A stretch of DNA of 64,000 nucleotides from Terrimonas pollutisoli (lineage in GTDB: Bacteria > Bacteroidota > Bacteroidia > Chitinophagales > Chitinophagaceae), in the NCBI RefSeq assembly GCF_029360765.1, contig NZ_JARKNA010000014.1, positions 1 through 64,000 on the forward strand, given 5' to 3'. The notes beneath the pieces are model-generated. The model was not told the DNA's origin. It ran no database searches and saw nothing but the letters and a program-made list of their open reading frames with translations. Shown here in pieces: positions 1 to 8,962 of the stretch. The position numbers were made by a program, and so were the translations under genes. The first letter of the stretch is position 1. Each line of letters starts with the position of its first letter.

Positions 1-2
1 AA

Positions 3-110
3 ATAAAGGCGCTATTCCTTAGAAAAATACACGCAGTGACCTTTAAAGGATTCCTGCTCAAACTGGTAATGTTTATTCTGGCTTTTACACTGAATAAGCT
101 TACCAATTAA
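3..110 (+). CDS. possible C-terminal end of a gene cut by the window edge
   Basis: One frame is open from the window edge to a TAA at 108-110 and encodes about 35 residues rich in basic and hydrophobic positions, ending in a Leu/Phe-rich stretch and NKLTN. The composition resembles the tail of some transposases, but no diagnostic motif is present and a chance open frame is possible. No function is assigned. Confidence 0.25.
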   Translation: MKALFLRKIHAVTFKGFLLKLVMFILAFTLNKLTN

Positions 111-134
111 CTAGCAACTTGAATTAACTATTCA

Positions 135-893
135 ATGAAAAGAATTACACTGTTTGCTGCTATTGCAGTTTTGGTCTCATTATCCTCTTGTCAAAAAGAA
201 CCCTCCAACACCCCTTTGCCTGCTGCATCGCTTAAGATAAAGACCTACACCGAAGATGTCAGGTCAGGTGCATGGGGCAACTCTGTTACCACTTACAATT
301 TGAGCTACGATGGTAATAACAGGCTCACGGGTATGACAGATGCAGCCAATCCCGGCAACAAGTTCGTATATGCATATCCTTCTTCATCGAAGTACACACT
401 TGACCTTTTCGTTGATAATATATTTGAATTGCATGCTGATTATTTGCTCAACAGCAAATCTCTTATAGACAGCACGTTTCAATACAATAATACCGGCGAT
501 ACCATGACGGAAAAATATATTTATAATCCTGCCGGTCAGTTGACCAAACTGTACGAATATGATTACTACAATACAAGCTCAGATTTGTGGAATACTACCA
601 CCTATATTTATGATGGCGCCGGCAACCTGGTAAAATCACAAGACACCGACGACTATGTATACACCTATGAATATTATACTGACAAGCTGTACCTGGCGCC
701 CCAGTTAGTACCCGTTACGGTTCCCAACCAAAAAGCCAACCTGCTCAAAAAGGTGACGTTAACCGAAAGTGGCACGGTGTCGGGAAGCGCCACTTCTACC
801 TATACTTTCGATAGCAAAGACCGCATCAGCACCGTCAGGACTGAGTATAGCGATGGGGATGTGGTGATAAAGACGTTTACGTATTTTGATTGA
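135..893 (+). CDS. secreted lipoprotein with YD-like repeats
   Basis: The 252-residue product starts with a lipoprotein signal peptide (lipobox LSSC, Cys19), so it should be exported and anchored in a membrane. The mature part has at least four Tyr/Asp-Gly motifs of RHS/YD type: YDGNNRLTGMTD near residue 58, YNPAGQLTKLYEYD near 130, YDGAGNLVKSQD near 158, and a final YTFDSKDRIS block. Such repeats form beta-strand sheets in RHS and related surface proteins. Here there are only a few, with no toxin or core domain, so this is a small stand-alone YD-repeat lipoprotein of unknown role. It is followed eight bases after its stop by an inverted-repeat unit (902-987). Confidence 0.75.
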   Translation: MKRITLFAAIAVLVSLSSCQKEPSNTPLPAASLKIKTYTEDVRSGAWGNSVTTYNLSYDGNNRLTGMTDAANPGNKFVYAYPSSSKYTLDLFVDNIFELHADYLLNSKSLIDSTFQYNNTGDTMTEKYIYNPAGQLTKLYEYDYYNTSSDLWNTTTYIYDGAGNLVKSQDTDDYVYTYEYYTDKLYLAPQLVPVTVPNQKANLLKKVTLTESGTVSGSATSTYTFDSKDRISTVRTEYSDGDVVIKTFTYFD

Positions 894-901
894 TGCTTTG
901 T

Positions 902-987
902 TTTCACGCAAATGTGCATAAGGAGCAAAGTCGCAAATGAGTTACGCTATGCTTTGCGTCTTATAATCTTTGCAGCTTTGCGTGAAA
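902..987. repeat. inverted repeat unit with CGCAAA-type ends
   Basis: TTTCACGCAAA at 902-912 is matched by TTTGCGTGAAA at 977-987, a perfect 11-bp inverted pair. The interior repeats GCAAA/TTTGC at roughly 8-9 base intervals. It lies just after the lipoprotein stop codon and could act as a bidirectional terminator or be a mobile-type intergenic repeat. Confidence 0.6.
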
Positions 988-1036
988 TTTTCAAACTAAG
1001 ACCTTCCGCGTGCCGGATAGACAAGTCTCCAATCTC

Positions 1037-1056
1037 ATCCCGATAGCTATCGGGAT
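1037..1056. repeat. 20-bp perfect palindrome overlapping a gene end
   Basis: ATCCCGATAGCTATCGGGAT is a perfect palindrome. The stop codon (TAG) and final residues of the minus-strand DUF1772 gene are encoded inside it. A hairpin here would fall exactly at the end of that gene. Confidence 0.8.
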
Positions 1057-1520
1057 CCTTTAAGCATCCCACTCATATAAAAACCAAAAGACGCAATAGA
1101 CGTAAACGTTCTGATGGTATGAAATTCATCCCAGGTTTGCCTTAGCGATTGCCAGTTAGCAGGAACAGTCTCCGCTGTCCAGTTTTTGATCTGGTTATCT
1201 ATCGGCACTTCTACAGCCACTGTAATAATTAAGGTGACCACCATCAGCACAAAGGAGATGGTGAACAGCCAAAAAACAGCTTTGTTTGTTTTATAGCTGC
1301 TCCACATGGACAGCAGCAGAAAAGCCAAAGCAGCCGGCATAATAATGCGCATAGGCACAGCCACATTGGCGATAATCGTTTTGCCGATATGAATAAACTC
1401 GCCGGCCGAAAAATTCTCCAGCGAACGGGTAAGCGTAAACCAGGTGCCCCAAAACACCCCGGTTACAAGCATCAGCAATATAATCGTGATAAATAAAACA
1501 GGCTTTTGTTTCATACTCAT
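1047..1520 (-). CDS. DUF1772 family four-helix membrane protein
   Basis: The 157-residue integral membrane protein has hydrophobic segments at about 8-30, 57-77, 83-105 and 138-154. The block between helices 3 and 4 (DNQIKNW, then W-x4-R-x2-W-x2-FH-x2-RT) is typical of DUF1772, the family that includes anthrone-oxygenase-like proteins. The biochemical role of the bacterial members is not established. Its ATGA start overlaps the stop of the methyltransferase-like fragment upstream, so the two were probably co-transcribed. The last residues and stop codon are supplied by a 20-bp palindrome, which suggests the original C-terminus was altered by a repeat insertion. Confidence 0.7.
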   Translation of the reverse strand: MSMKQKPVLFITIILLMLVTGVFWGTWFTLTRSLENFSAGEFIHIGKTIIANVAVPMRIIMPAALAFLLLSMWSSYKTNKAVFWLFTISFVLMVVTLIITVAVEVPIDNQIKNWTAETVPANWQSLRQTWDEFHTIRTFTSIASFGFYMSGMLKGSR

Positions 1521-1825
1521 ACTATAAAGTAACGATGGTTACAAAAGCCTTGCCAGCAAAAACCGGTTAATGAATAAATCCAGGCGGTGAAAGCGGGTTT
1601 GTTGAGGATGAGTGGAACGGCCCAGGGAAATAAGATCAGGCCGCATATGGCCAGGATAATGCCCATGACCTTCAAGAAAATATTTGCGTTAAACAATGCC
1701 CTTTGTTTGTCATAAACCAAATATGGGATGATGACTGTTACTGTAAAAGGCAATCTAAGAATATCACGAATATGCTTTATGATCGGGGGGCCTTGCATAT
1801 TATTAATAGTTGGTCTTTCGACCAA
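1517..1825 (-). pseudogene. truncated isoprenylcysteine methyltransferase-like fragment
   Basis: The 102-residue frame resembles the N-terminal membrane part of isoprenylcysteine carboxyl methyltransferase-like (phospholipid methyltransferase) proteins: an IRDIL-x-LPFTVTVIIPYL helix, then VYDKQ, then a second hydrophobic segment. The family's catalytic C-terminal region, with its GPYRYVRNP-type motif, is absent. The frame ends by overlapping the DUF1772 start. A second relic of the same gene lies at 20659-20921, about 85% identical by eye over 115 bases. I read this as a decayed copy, though a short membrane protein cannot be excluded. Confidence 0.5.
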
Positions 1826-2131
1826 AGAGTTTAAAGCAAGTGTAATTCTGCGGGTGAATGTATTGAATTTGGAGCCTTCCGTTGTTAATCCACATTCCCC
1901 TGCGCTACCCTGGTAAAGAATATTTTGGAAGTCTGTTATGTTCTTATCCGGGCACAGGATATTAACAATCCGGATTATAATGTGAACGGATGAGCCGGGA
2001 CAAATCTAAATGACAATTTTGAATTAAGCTAAACCAACAACGAAGTCAAATTATACTGTTCCTTCTTTCACCTCCAGGTTATTTGAATAATTTGAGATAT
2101 TGCTTTTTGCATTTCTTAATCTTGTCTTTTG
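1826..2131. other. intergenic region without a recognisable gene
   Basis: About 300 AT-rich bases separate the methyltransferase relic from the DUF4249 gene. I see no credible coding frame, RNA gene or strong hairpin. Confidence 0.5.
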
Positions 2132-3043
2132 TCACGGGTGATCCCGGGGATATTCAAAAAAGACTGAATCGGATAATACTGCTGAGCCGAAAACTCCTAT
2201 AGCACCTTGTATTTTAGAATTAATAAAAACCGGTTCGACAAATGGATTATATATTGCCTGCAACTGATCGTCCAGGTCTTTATAAAACTCCGCGGAGTTT
2301 TTATCCAAAGACTGAATCATTATCCATCCATCATCACCCTGGCTATATTCATAGGTAACTTCAATTGACATGACTATTTTTTGTCCATCCGCATTCTCAT
2401 CTGTAAAAACGATCCGCCCGATGTCCGTTACCGGAAATAATTCATTTGCACTTGCACAGGTATTAATAAATCCGTCCAGCACATGAGCATGTTTCACTGA
2501 ATTGTCAATCATCCTGTTCATCTGGAAACGATAATAGTCCTGTGAGCCAGGGTGATCGGTGATTTTTATGATCACTCCATCATGTCCTCCATAAACATCA
2601 AAAAATTCCGGGGTGTATTCAATGGACTCAATGATAACCGCTTTTTGATTAATTGTCGTGCTGGCCGTATATGTTTCTCCTTTATAAATAACTTCGAGTG
2701 TGTAGGTCTTTCCATGTTCAGCCATCGTATTACCCCTGTAAAACGGTTCCCATCTGCACCTGAATTTATTATAAGTGGAATCGGGAACTAATAGATCAAC
2801 TGATGATCCGCTTGTAATCTTTACAACCGCACCTCTTGCAAAGACCTGTTGGGGTGTAACTTTTGAGCTGAAAAAAGGGTTGCTGGTGCTGAGAAAAATG
2901 GCTGGAACTTTTCCCGGGTATAACATTCCTTCTATAAACACTTTACTGTTATGGTCCGCAGGAAAATTTATGGTTATATCTTTTTTGCAGCCAGCAAATA
3001 AAAGGATAAAGAAAACCGGTAAAAAAAATACTTTGCTCTTCAT
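2132..3043 (-). CDS. DUF4249 outer-membrane lipoprotein
   Basis: The 303-residue product has a lipoprotein signal (LLFAGC, Cys19). The family pattern is clear: KVFIEGMLYPGK near residue 33, then a serine-rich F-x-S block, beta-sandwich segments, and a YKGETYTASTTI stretch in the middle. DUF4249 proteins in Bacteroidota are usually encoded directly after a TonB-dependent receptor and are thought to be its surface-exposed or periplasmic partner, but the ligand is unknown. Here the gene begins three bases after the receptor's stop codon, so it is certainly the second gene of that operon and is probably controlled by the ECF-type promoter at 5428-5488. Confidence 0.85.
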   Translation of the reverse strand: MKSKVFFLPVFFILLFAGCKKDITINFPADHNSKVFIEGMLYPGKVPAIFLSTSNPFFSSKVTPQQVFARGAVVKITSGSSVDLLVPDSTYNKFRCRWEPFYRGNTMAEHGKTYTLEVIYKGETYTASTTINQKAVIIESIEYTPEFFDVYGGHDGVIIKITDHPGSQDYYRFQMNRMIDNSVKHAHVLDGFINTCASANELFPVTDIGRIVFTDENADGQKIVMSIEVTYEYSQGDDGWIMIQSLDKNSAEFYKDLDDQLQAIYNPFVEPVFINSKIQGAIGVFGSAVLSDSVFFEYPRDHP

Positions 3044-3046
3044 TTT

Positions 3047-5338
3047 CTAAAATTTAAAATTGAATGATACCGCGGGAATTATTGGCAACAGCGATACCTG
3101 CTTTGCTGTCGGCTTGGTTGTGAGTGCGTCAATTTCGAAGTAAACAAAATAGGGATTTAACCTGCTGTAAGTATTGTACAGCCCAAAGACCCATTCCCTT
3201 TCAAAACGGTTCTTAAATATTTTGGCTGTCTTTTTATGAGAGGCAGAGAGGTCTAACCGGTGATAAGAACGCAAGCGGTAGTTGTTTCTGCCTTCATATA
3301 CATAATAGTTGCCTTCAAATATTGTCCCGGAATTAAGTGTGCTTATCCGGCCTGAAGGCACGGTATAGGCCCCGCCGGTAGAATAAACAAAAACGGAACT
3401 TACGATCCACCTTTTGGTGAGCTGATAACTGGCGGTTACTGACAAAACATGCCGCCTGTCGTATTTGAAGGGAAATTCTTTTCCAAAATTTAAGTCTTTA
3501 AAGTTTTGAGTGGTTTTTGATAAGGTATAAGAGACCCAGCCCGTGAGTTGGCCTGTATTTTTTTTAACAAAAAACTCGGCGCCAAAGCTTTTCCCTTTGC
3601 CATATACTATCAGGCTATCGGTATCAACGTTTATTTTCAGTTGTTTTCCTTCTCCGAATAAAACCTGGTTATCCATATCCTTGTAATAAAATTCAACGCT
3701 GGTTTCAATAGCATTGTCTTTAAAATTTCTGAAGTACCCGAGAGCATACTGTGTGGAAGATTGTGGTTTTGTTTTATTGCTGGATGGAATCCATATATCA
3801 GTAGGTAACCCTGCGGTAGAGTTGGGAATGAGATGAAGAAACTGATTCATTTTTGTATAAGATGCTTTAGTGGAAGCATCGGACCCGGCAGATAATTTTG
3901 CAGTGATGCGTGGTTCAATAAAAGAATAGATTTTGCCTGATACAGTAAAAATCGGAACCCGTAGTCCGTAATTAATGCTTAGTTTTTCAGAAACATCAAA
4001 CTCATCACCGGCATATAGGGCCATTTCGTCGGAGTATAACTTTTGAATACTGTCTGTAACGATCTTAAGCCGGTTGCCCCGTCGGGGAATACGGTCAGAA
4101 AACGATGCAGGAGATAAGCGGTGACGGGTATAAGTAAAGCCGGTTTTTATTTTATGCCTTGTATTGGGCGTAATAGTTAAATCAGTTTTTGCGGTAATAT
4201 CTCTTATCCCGGTATAAAGCAACGAATAATAATTATTTTGCGAGGTTGACAAGGCGAGGTTGTAATCATTATAAATAACAGAAGTATTTGAAAAAGTTTT
4301 ACTACCAAACAAATGATTCCAGCGCAGGGTGGCGGTGCTGTTTCCAAAATCAGTCGTGTAGTTTAAGCTGTTTGCATTGTTGTAAGCCGCATTATCATTT
4401 CCTTTGAAAAAACTCAGAAATACATGATCTTTTTTCCCCAGCTCAAAATTCATTTTTGCATTTACATCGTAGAATTTATAGGACATACTTTCCCTGGGTT
4501 TACCGTAAGCCCGTAACAGTAAATCAATATGGCTTCTTCTGGCAGAGACAATAAAGGAGGATTTATTTTTTCGAATTGGCCCCTGAAAAGTAAGATTGTT
4601 AGAGAGCAAGCCTATTCCTCCTTCCATCTGGTATTTTGTTTTATTCCCTTCCTTCATAGTAATATTTAAAATAGAACTGAGCCGGCCGCCATATTCTGCC
4701 GGAAAGCTACCTTTAATCAGTTGTACATTATTGATGGAGTTTATATTGAATGTGCTGAACAAACCAAACAGGTGATTGGGATTATACACGGTGGCTTCAT
4801 CCAGCTGCACTAAGTTTTGGTCCAGGTTACCGCCCCGTACATAAAAACCGGTTGTTCCTTCTTGCCCACCCTGTACGCCGGGCAGTAACTGGATAATTTT
4901 CATCAGGTCTCTTTCTCCCAGCAGCACAGGTAAGTTTTTGATAGCCCTGAGCGGCACATCAATAACACCCATTTGGGCTTTTTGAACGTTATGATCATTC
5001 TTTCCGGCGGTAACGATCACTTCACCTAACAGGCCGGTGGTATTTTCCAGCAATACATCCAACTGCAAATTTTCCTTAGCCATTATTTTTTTTGCCTGTA
5101 TCTTATAACCCTGGTAGGAGATAATTAATTCAACTGTATCTGCCGTGAAAACCGTTAAAGAAAAAAAACCATACTGGTTGGTAGTGGTACCGGTTTTGTT
5201 GTTAGCGTTTACAACAGAAGCGCCGATCAATGCTTCTTTGGATGTTTCATCCTTTACATAGCCGCTGATGGTTATTTTTTGTGCTGAAGAAATTAAACCA
5301 GGTAAGGTTATGACAAAATATAGTAGTAGAAGTTTCAT
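3047..5338 (-). CDS. TonB-dependent outer-membrane receptor with carboxypeptidase-like domain
   Basis: The 763-residue protein has, in order, a signal peptide (about 1-19), a CarboxypepD_reg-like domain (about 22-105, ISGYVKD...GASV), a plug domain (about 115-230, with LPGVQGG and GFYVRGG), and a 22-strand-type barrel ending in the outer-membrane signature Phe (SFNFKF). It should bring a bound ligand across the outer membrane using TonB energy. With about 760 residues and a DUF4249 partner it belongs to the smaller non-SusC receptors, so a glycan substrate should not be assumed. I chose the ATG at 5338 over a TTG two codons upstream. A conserved block shared with the 182-aa sigma gene lies at 5428-5488, about 90 bases before the start. 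Confidence 0.9.
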   Translation of the reverse strand: MKLLLLYFVITLPGLISSAQKITISGYVKDETSKEALIGASVVNANNKTGTTTNQYGFFSLTVFTADTVELIISYQGYKIQAKKIMAKENLQLDVLLENTTGLLGEVIVTAGKNDHNVQKAQMGVIDVPLRAIKNLPVLLGERDLMKIIQLLPGVQGGQEGTTGFYVRGGNLDQNLVQLDEATVYNPNHLFGLFSTFNINSINNVQLIKGSFPAEYGGRLSSILNITMKEGNKTKYQMEGGIGLLSNNLTFQGPIRKNKSSFIVSARRSHIDLLLRAYGKPRESMSYKFYDVNAKMNFELGKKDHVFLSFFKGNDNAAYNNANSLNYTTDFGNSTATLRWNHLFGSKTFSNTSVIYNDYNLALSTSQNNYYSLLYTGIRDITAKTDLTITPNTRHKIKTGFTYTRHRLSPASFSDRIPRRGNRLKIVTDSIQKLYSDEMALYAGDEFDVSEKLSINYGLRVPIFTVSGKIYSFIEPRITAKLSAGSDASTKASYTKMNQFLHLIPNSTAGLPTDIWIPSSNKTKPQSSTQYALGYFRNFKDNAIETSVEFYYKDMDNQVLFGEGKQLKINVDTDSLIVYGKGKSFGAEFFVKKNTGQLTGWVSYTLSKTTQNFKDLNFGKEFPFKYDRRHVLSVTASYQLTKRWIVSSVFVYSTGGAYTVPSGRISTLNSGTIFEGNYYVYEGRNNYRLRSYHRLDLSASHKKTAKIFKNRFEREWVFGLYNTYSRLNPYFVYFEIDALTTKPTAKQVSLLPIIPAVSFNFKF

Positions 5339-5427
5339 GAGCAACAGGTATTAATTTTTTTAAAAATTTCCTGGTATTATGTTCTCCTGATTTTTATGCT
5401 AATGGCAGAGCCTTAAGTCAATTGATC

Positions 5428-5488
5428 GTGTTTACCATGGCGAGATATACGACTATGTCAAAAGCGTTGGGTTCTAAACGTAATTTTT
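5428..5488 (-). promoter_or_regulatory. conserved ECF-type promoter block upstream of the TonB/DUF4249 operon
   Basis: These 61 bases match 9529-9589 at about 52 of 61 positions without gaps. Read on the minus strand the shared core is AACCCAACG, then TTTTGACATAGT, then ATATC. Both copies lie upstream of minus-strand genes: this one before the TonB receptor, the other before an ECF sigma gene. A shared sigma-dependent promoter is the simplest reading. Confidence 0.65.
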
Positions 5489-5543
5489 AAGGCCAGAGAA
5501 TTTAATTACTTAAGCATTCGTGTCTTTTAGGATCTGCTACAAG

Positions 5544-6158
5544 TCACTTTACCATTGCCCTTTGTTTATGTTGAAATTGTTTAATCCATTCTTGTTTTAT
5601 CGGTTCAAGATTCTGCAGGCAATAGCCGGTAAAATATTTGTGTGATTTTAAGAACCCGATGTTAAGCCGGCACCATTCTTCTTCGGAAAAATCAGTTTTA
5701 TAATAATTTTGCAGCTCCTGTCTTAAATTATCATTCCATATGTTAAACGTATTTGTGCCCAGGTGATAAAGATCTGCATCGCACAAAATTTTTTCTACCA
5801 GATTTCCCGGCTCCTGTGGTATATGCGTTGCCTGGATGCCTGATGAAACCCGGTTTATGAGCTTTTTGTCTTCACTACAACGGTATAAGAAATCCTCAGC
5901 CAGTTTTATACTTTCTTTTTCATGTTCTTCGGAATGTCCGGCACTAAAACCTGTGTCATGAAACCATGCTGATATAAATAGAACAAACTGATCGTTGTCA
6001 TTTAAGGGATAGTGTCCTGCAATCTCTCCGGCGGCACACACTACCTGCCGGGTATGTTCCAGGTTGTGAAAAGCAAACAGCGGGCTTACTCTATTTTTAA
6101 AAATTTCTGTTACAGCCTTTTTTGCTTCTCCCAGTATCTGTAATTGATGTGTGTTCAC
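5544..6158 (-). CDS. HD-domain metal-dependent phosphohydrolase
   Basis: The 204-residue protein has the ordered metal ligands of an HD-fold enzyme: His31 and His35 in AFHNLEHT, the HD pair at 67-68 (AWFHDTGF), and a distal Asp in ILCDADLYHLG. There is no signal peptide or transmembrane helix, so it should be cytosolic. HD enzymes of this shape hydrolyse nucleotide phosphomonoesters or diesters, and the substrate here is unknown. Related HD domains occur in Pycsar-type defence effectors, but the membrane part needed for that assignment is missing. The start is GTG at 6158. It is monocistronic, transcribed toward the TonB operon. Confidence 0.75.
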   Translation of the reverse strand: MNTHQLQILGEAKKAVTEIFKNRVSPLFAFHNLEHTRQVVCAAGEIAGHYPLNDNDQFVLFISAWFHDTGFSAGHSEEHEKESIKLAEDFLYRCSEDKKLINRVSSGIQATHIPQEPGNLVEKILCDADLYHLGTNTFNIWNDNLRQELQNYYKTDFSEEEWCRLNIGFLKSHKYFTGYCLQNLEPIKQEWIKQFQHKQRAMVK

Positions 6159-6348
6159 GACCCTCGTTTTGAAACCGTATAAGGAAAAAAGCTGTTATTA
6201 TTTTTTAGAAACGCAGATACCAGAATCGTCTGCCTGTACATTAAACAGATAACCAGTATATTAATTTTAGTTGGGTAGCTGAAGAAATAATTGCCACAAT
6301 TTTATTCATCTTGTCTTTTACTGGCAAGCAAAAAATCTAATTGCTTAA

Positions 6349-6382
6349 AAATCCCGCAGGCTAACTGCATACTGCGGGATTT
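6349..6382 (-). terminator. intrinsic terminator for the 6409-7122 lipoprotein gene
   Basis: AAATCCCGCAG (6349-6359) pairs perfectly with CTGCGGGATTT (6372-6382). On the minus strand the stem is followed by a T-rich run, just downstream of the lipoprotein stop. Confidence 0.8.
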
Positions 6383-6408
6383 AAGGAAACCACTGCTTAT
6401 GCTAAAAC

Positions 6409-7122
6409 TTATTGAATGGCTTTTAAAAATATTTCCTCCTTGTCTGTAACATTTTCTTCTTTTACCAGACCTACACCCGGCGCATAAAATTTATTTTCAT
6501 TCAAATCCGGTTCCAGTGCTGTCCAGTTTCTTGTTTTGATACAATTAGTGTAAGTCCCCAAAGGAATAGTAACGGTTAGTCCGGTAGCAGTGATCTCAGC
6601 CTCGTCCTCCGCATGATTGAAATAATATTCTTCGCGATACTTCATCCCTGTCTGCGGATTGGCTGGCATAATGGTGCCGGGTTGAGCACCATCCACACCA
6701 GCCTCCCATGAACCCCCATGATCCAGCAGGACGCCATTAGCGCTATAATTATCAACTGCTTCACCGAAATACCATACGTTGCCATCATTGTCCTGTGCAT
6801 ACCAGTCCCAGGCCTCTTCAATCAATGTTCCATTGACATATGCTTTGAAGTTGACTATAACGCAGGTAATACCCAATATTACTTTGGTAGTAGTGAGCCG
6901 TTGTTCTTCTATCCGTTCAAGGCCGTCTTCGGTTTGCCCTTCATAAATATATTTTTTGCCCTCAGTAGCCGGAAAGTAAGGATTGGTGATATTGGTACTG
7001 TTTGTAAACTTTGTAATGTTTACATCAGGTTTGTAACCTGAGTCAATAATACGGGTAGTTTCTTTTTTACAGGAAGGTTGTAACAGTAACGATATTGTTA
7101 CAAGCAATAATAAACGTTTCAT
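6409..7122 (-). CDS. hypothetical lipoprotein
   Basis: The 237-residue product has a lipoprotein signal (LLLQPSC, Cys18) followed by a soluble beta-rich domain. Recognisable features are NPYFPATEGKKYIYEG near residue 47, a WDWYAQDNDGNVWYFGE block near 105, and a C-terminal KFYAPGVGLVKEE. This looks like a conserved Bacteroidota lipoprotein family of unknown function. The GNVWYFGE and GVGLVKE blocks are the most conserved-looking parts and would be the handle for a profile search. It is followed by a strong terminator and appears to be a single-gene unit. Confidence 0.7.
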   Translation of the reverse strand: MKRLLLLVTISLLLQPSCKKETTRIIDSGYKPDVNITKFTNSTNITNPYFPATEGKKYIYEGQTEDGLERIEEQRLTTTKVILGITCVIVNFKAYVNGTLIEEAWDWYAQDNDGNVWYFGEAVDNYSANGVLLDHGGSWEAGVDGAQPGTIMPANPQTGMKYREEYYFNHAEDEAEITATGLTVTIPLGTYTNCIKTRNWTALEPDLNENKFYAPGVGLVKEENVTDKEEIFLKAIQ

Positions 7123-7441
7123 TTGTTTATTTTTTATTGTTTTTTCGTCAAATGGAATTGGTGAGATCAGTTATATTTTATTTTAGCCTCATCGTCCGCC
7201 AACCGGCGGATCGCCAAAAAAATTATCATCAAGGTTTATAAAAAAATGCCCGATAATTTTTTAAGTTTTTAAGGTTCATTTCATATTTCAGGGTTTTGAT
7301 AAAAGACAAACAGTATAGCCTGGTAATGCCAGCTTAAGATGCTGATGAAAACAAATTGTAAGAAAACCGGAAGAAAGATTAATCTATCTTAAAATATAGA
7401 TAGCAGTCAATGGAGTTTTGGTTGGGTACTATTCAAAATAG
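7123..7441. other. intergenic region with a small GC hairpin
   Basis: About 320 bases lie between two minus-strand genes. The only clear structure is TCCGCC-AACC-GGCGGA at 7195-7210, a compact six-base-pair hairpin. The rest is AT-rich leader and trailer sequence without a credible gene. Confidence 0.6.
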
Positions 7442-8956
7442 TTATTGAAATTTATAAGTGATTCCAAGGCTGGCTCCAAAACTATAAGGAAAAGTTTCTA
7501 CCACATTATTTTCTGTGATCGGTGAGATGGCATACCTGAACACCGGACGCAGACTAAAAGATAATTTATTATTTACGTTGTACCGCAACTCTGCATCAGC
7601 CATTAACGACCAGTAAAATGATTTTGTACCATTGAGTTTATTAATAAAAACAGTTTCGCGGTTTGCTGCATCTTCTATTTCTGTTTCCAATTTTGCTCTT
7701 GTAATAAAATTAGCCTCCAGGCCTGCGCCTGGTAAAAAAAGAAATCTATTTTTTCCAACAGTATATTTAATGACAAGGGGTACACTTATTGAGTGCAGGC
7801 TGTGGGTTGCCTCTGTCGTTGTGAGACTGTCACCAAAGGCAGGTGGTGACCCAAAACCAGGTTTTATATAGGCATAGCCGGATGAAGTGATGTATTTGTA
7901 AGCAATGTCTCCGGCCGGATCCTGCAGGGCATATATCTTCTGGGGACTGATGCCAATAGCTGTATTGGAATAGATAAGACCGGTTTGCACGCCCCATCTT
8001 TCTTTCAGTTGCCTTGTCGCTAAAATTCCAACAGAGAAGGAAGGTTCGTGTACTTCGCGGTGCTGAATAGAAGTTATAGCGTTTGGCTGATCGCTATCCA
8101 GCTTGTAATTTACCCTGTCATAGGTCGCCAGCCCGGTAAGTGTCCAAAACGGTTTGAAATGATGTATTCTTTTTGAGCTTATATTTTTTGCCGCATCATT
8201 TTTCAAAACAGAATCAATACTGGCAGGTATTTTAAATCCGCTGGCTATCGGATCTTGTGTACCGGCGAATGACCGGGCATCAATTTTTATGAGCTTAATT
8301 GCTTCAACCAGTGGAGCGAAGTTTCTTTTTTCTTTTGTTAAATTTTCCCGGGATCTTATTGTAGCAGCATTAACAATTATGTCGGATTTTGATGGATCGG
8401 GAATTGTTTCTTTATTACCGGCAAGTGATTTTATTTGCCTGGTAAACTGTTTGTTTTTTTGTACAGCTAATTTATTATCCTGCTGTTTTTTTTCGATCGT
8501 GACCGGATCAATGTCGTGGTCACTGTTTTCTTTTTGTTTGGGTTGAGCATATTTCTTAGCGTCATCGGCAATAGTTTTGTTAGTAGTTTTTTCTTTAGTG
8601 CTTAGTTCTTCGTCGCCAGGGATAGATTTATCGGTGTTTTGATTTCCTGCATCCCGGGCATTTATTGTTTCTTTAGCCGGAGTAGCGGCATCATTTTTTT
8701 TAGTAATGATTTTTTTAGTTGAATGACCAGAGCCGGTTCTCACTATGCCTGATTCATATAATACAAATCCAGCCAGCAGGAATGACAAAAGAATAGCGGC
8801 TCTTTTCCATCCTATAAATCTTTTTTTATAGTATTCCGCATCTTTTTTATCAAGATGAGCAAAGAGGCTTTCCTTTAGGGAAGCTGAGGGTGTTTCTTCA
8901 TTTTCTTCCAGCTCCGAACGGAACAGATCATCAATATCGTGTAAATCTTTGTTCAT
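7442..8956 (-). CDS. inner-membrane-anchored protein with C-terminal outer-membrane beta-barrel-like domain, partner of ECF sigma factor
   Basis: The 504-residue protein has a cytosolic-looking N-terminus (about 1-47), one hydrophobic helix (about 51-68), a long charged Lys/Asp/Thr-rich linker (about 75-210), and from about 270 alternating strands with aromatic ends like an outer-membrane barrel, ending in LGITYKFQ. It starts six bases after the ECF sigma gene, the usual place for an anti-sigma factor. I infer that the N-terminal part and helix act as anti-sigma and membrane anchor and the distal part as a sensor. How a barrel-like domain would fold on such an anchor is unclear, and no classical zinc anti-sigma motif is visible. 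Confidence 0.7.
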   Translation of the reverse strand: MNKDLHDIDDLFRSELEENEETPSASLKESLFAHLDKKDAEYYKKRFIGWKRAAILLSFLLAGFVLYESGIVRTGSGHSTKKIITKKNDAATPAKETINARDAGNQNTDKSIPGDEELSTKEKTTNKTIADDAKKYAQPKQKENSDHDIDPVTIEKKQQDNKLAVQKNKQFTRQIKSLAGNKETIPDPSKSDIIVNAATIRSRENLTKEKRNFAPLVEAIKLIKIDARSFAGTQDPIASGFKIPASIDSVLKNDAAKNISSKRIHHFKPFWTLTGLATYDRVNYKLDSDQPNAITSIQHREVHEPSFSVGILATRQLKERWGVQTGLIYSNTAIGISPQKIYALQDPAGDIAYKYITSSGYAYIKPGFGSPPAFGDSLTTTEATHSLHSISVPLVIKYTVGKNRFLFLPGAGLEANFITRAKLETEIEDAANRETVFINKLNGTKSFYWSLMADAELRYNVNNKLSFSLRPVFRYAISPITENNVVETFPYSFGASLGITYKFQ

Positions 8957-8962
8957 AGGTTC

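Noticed and set aside
5544..6158. Pycsar-type defence effector
   Set aside because: Only the HD domain is present; the transmembrane effector part and a nucleotide cyclase gene are missing.
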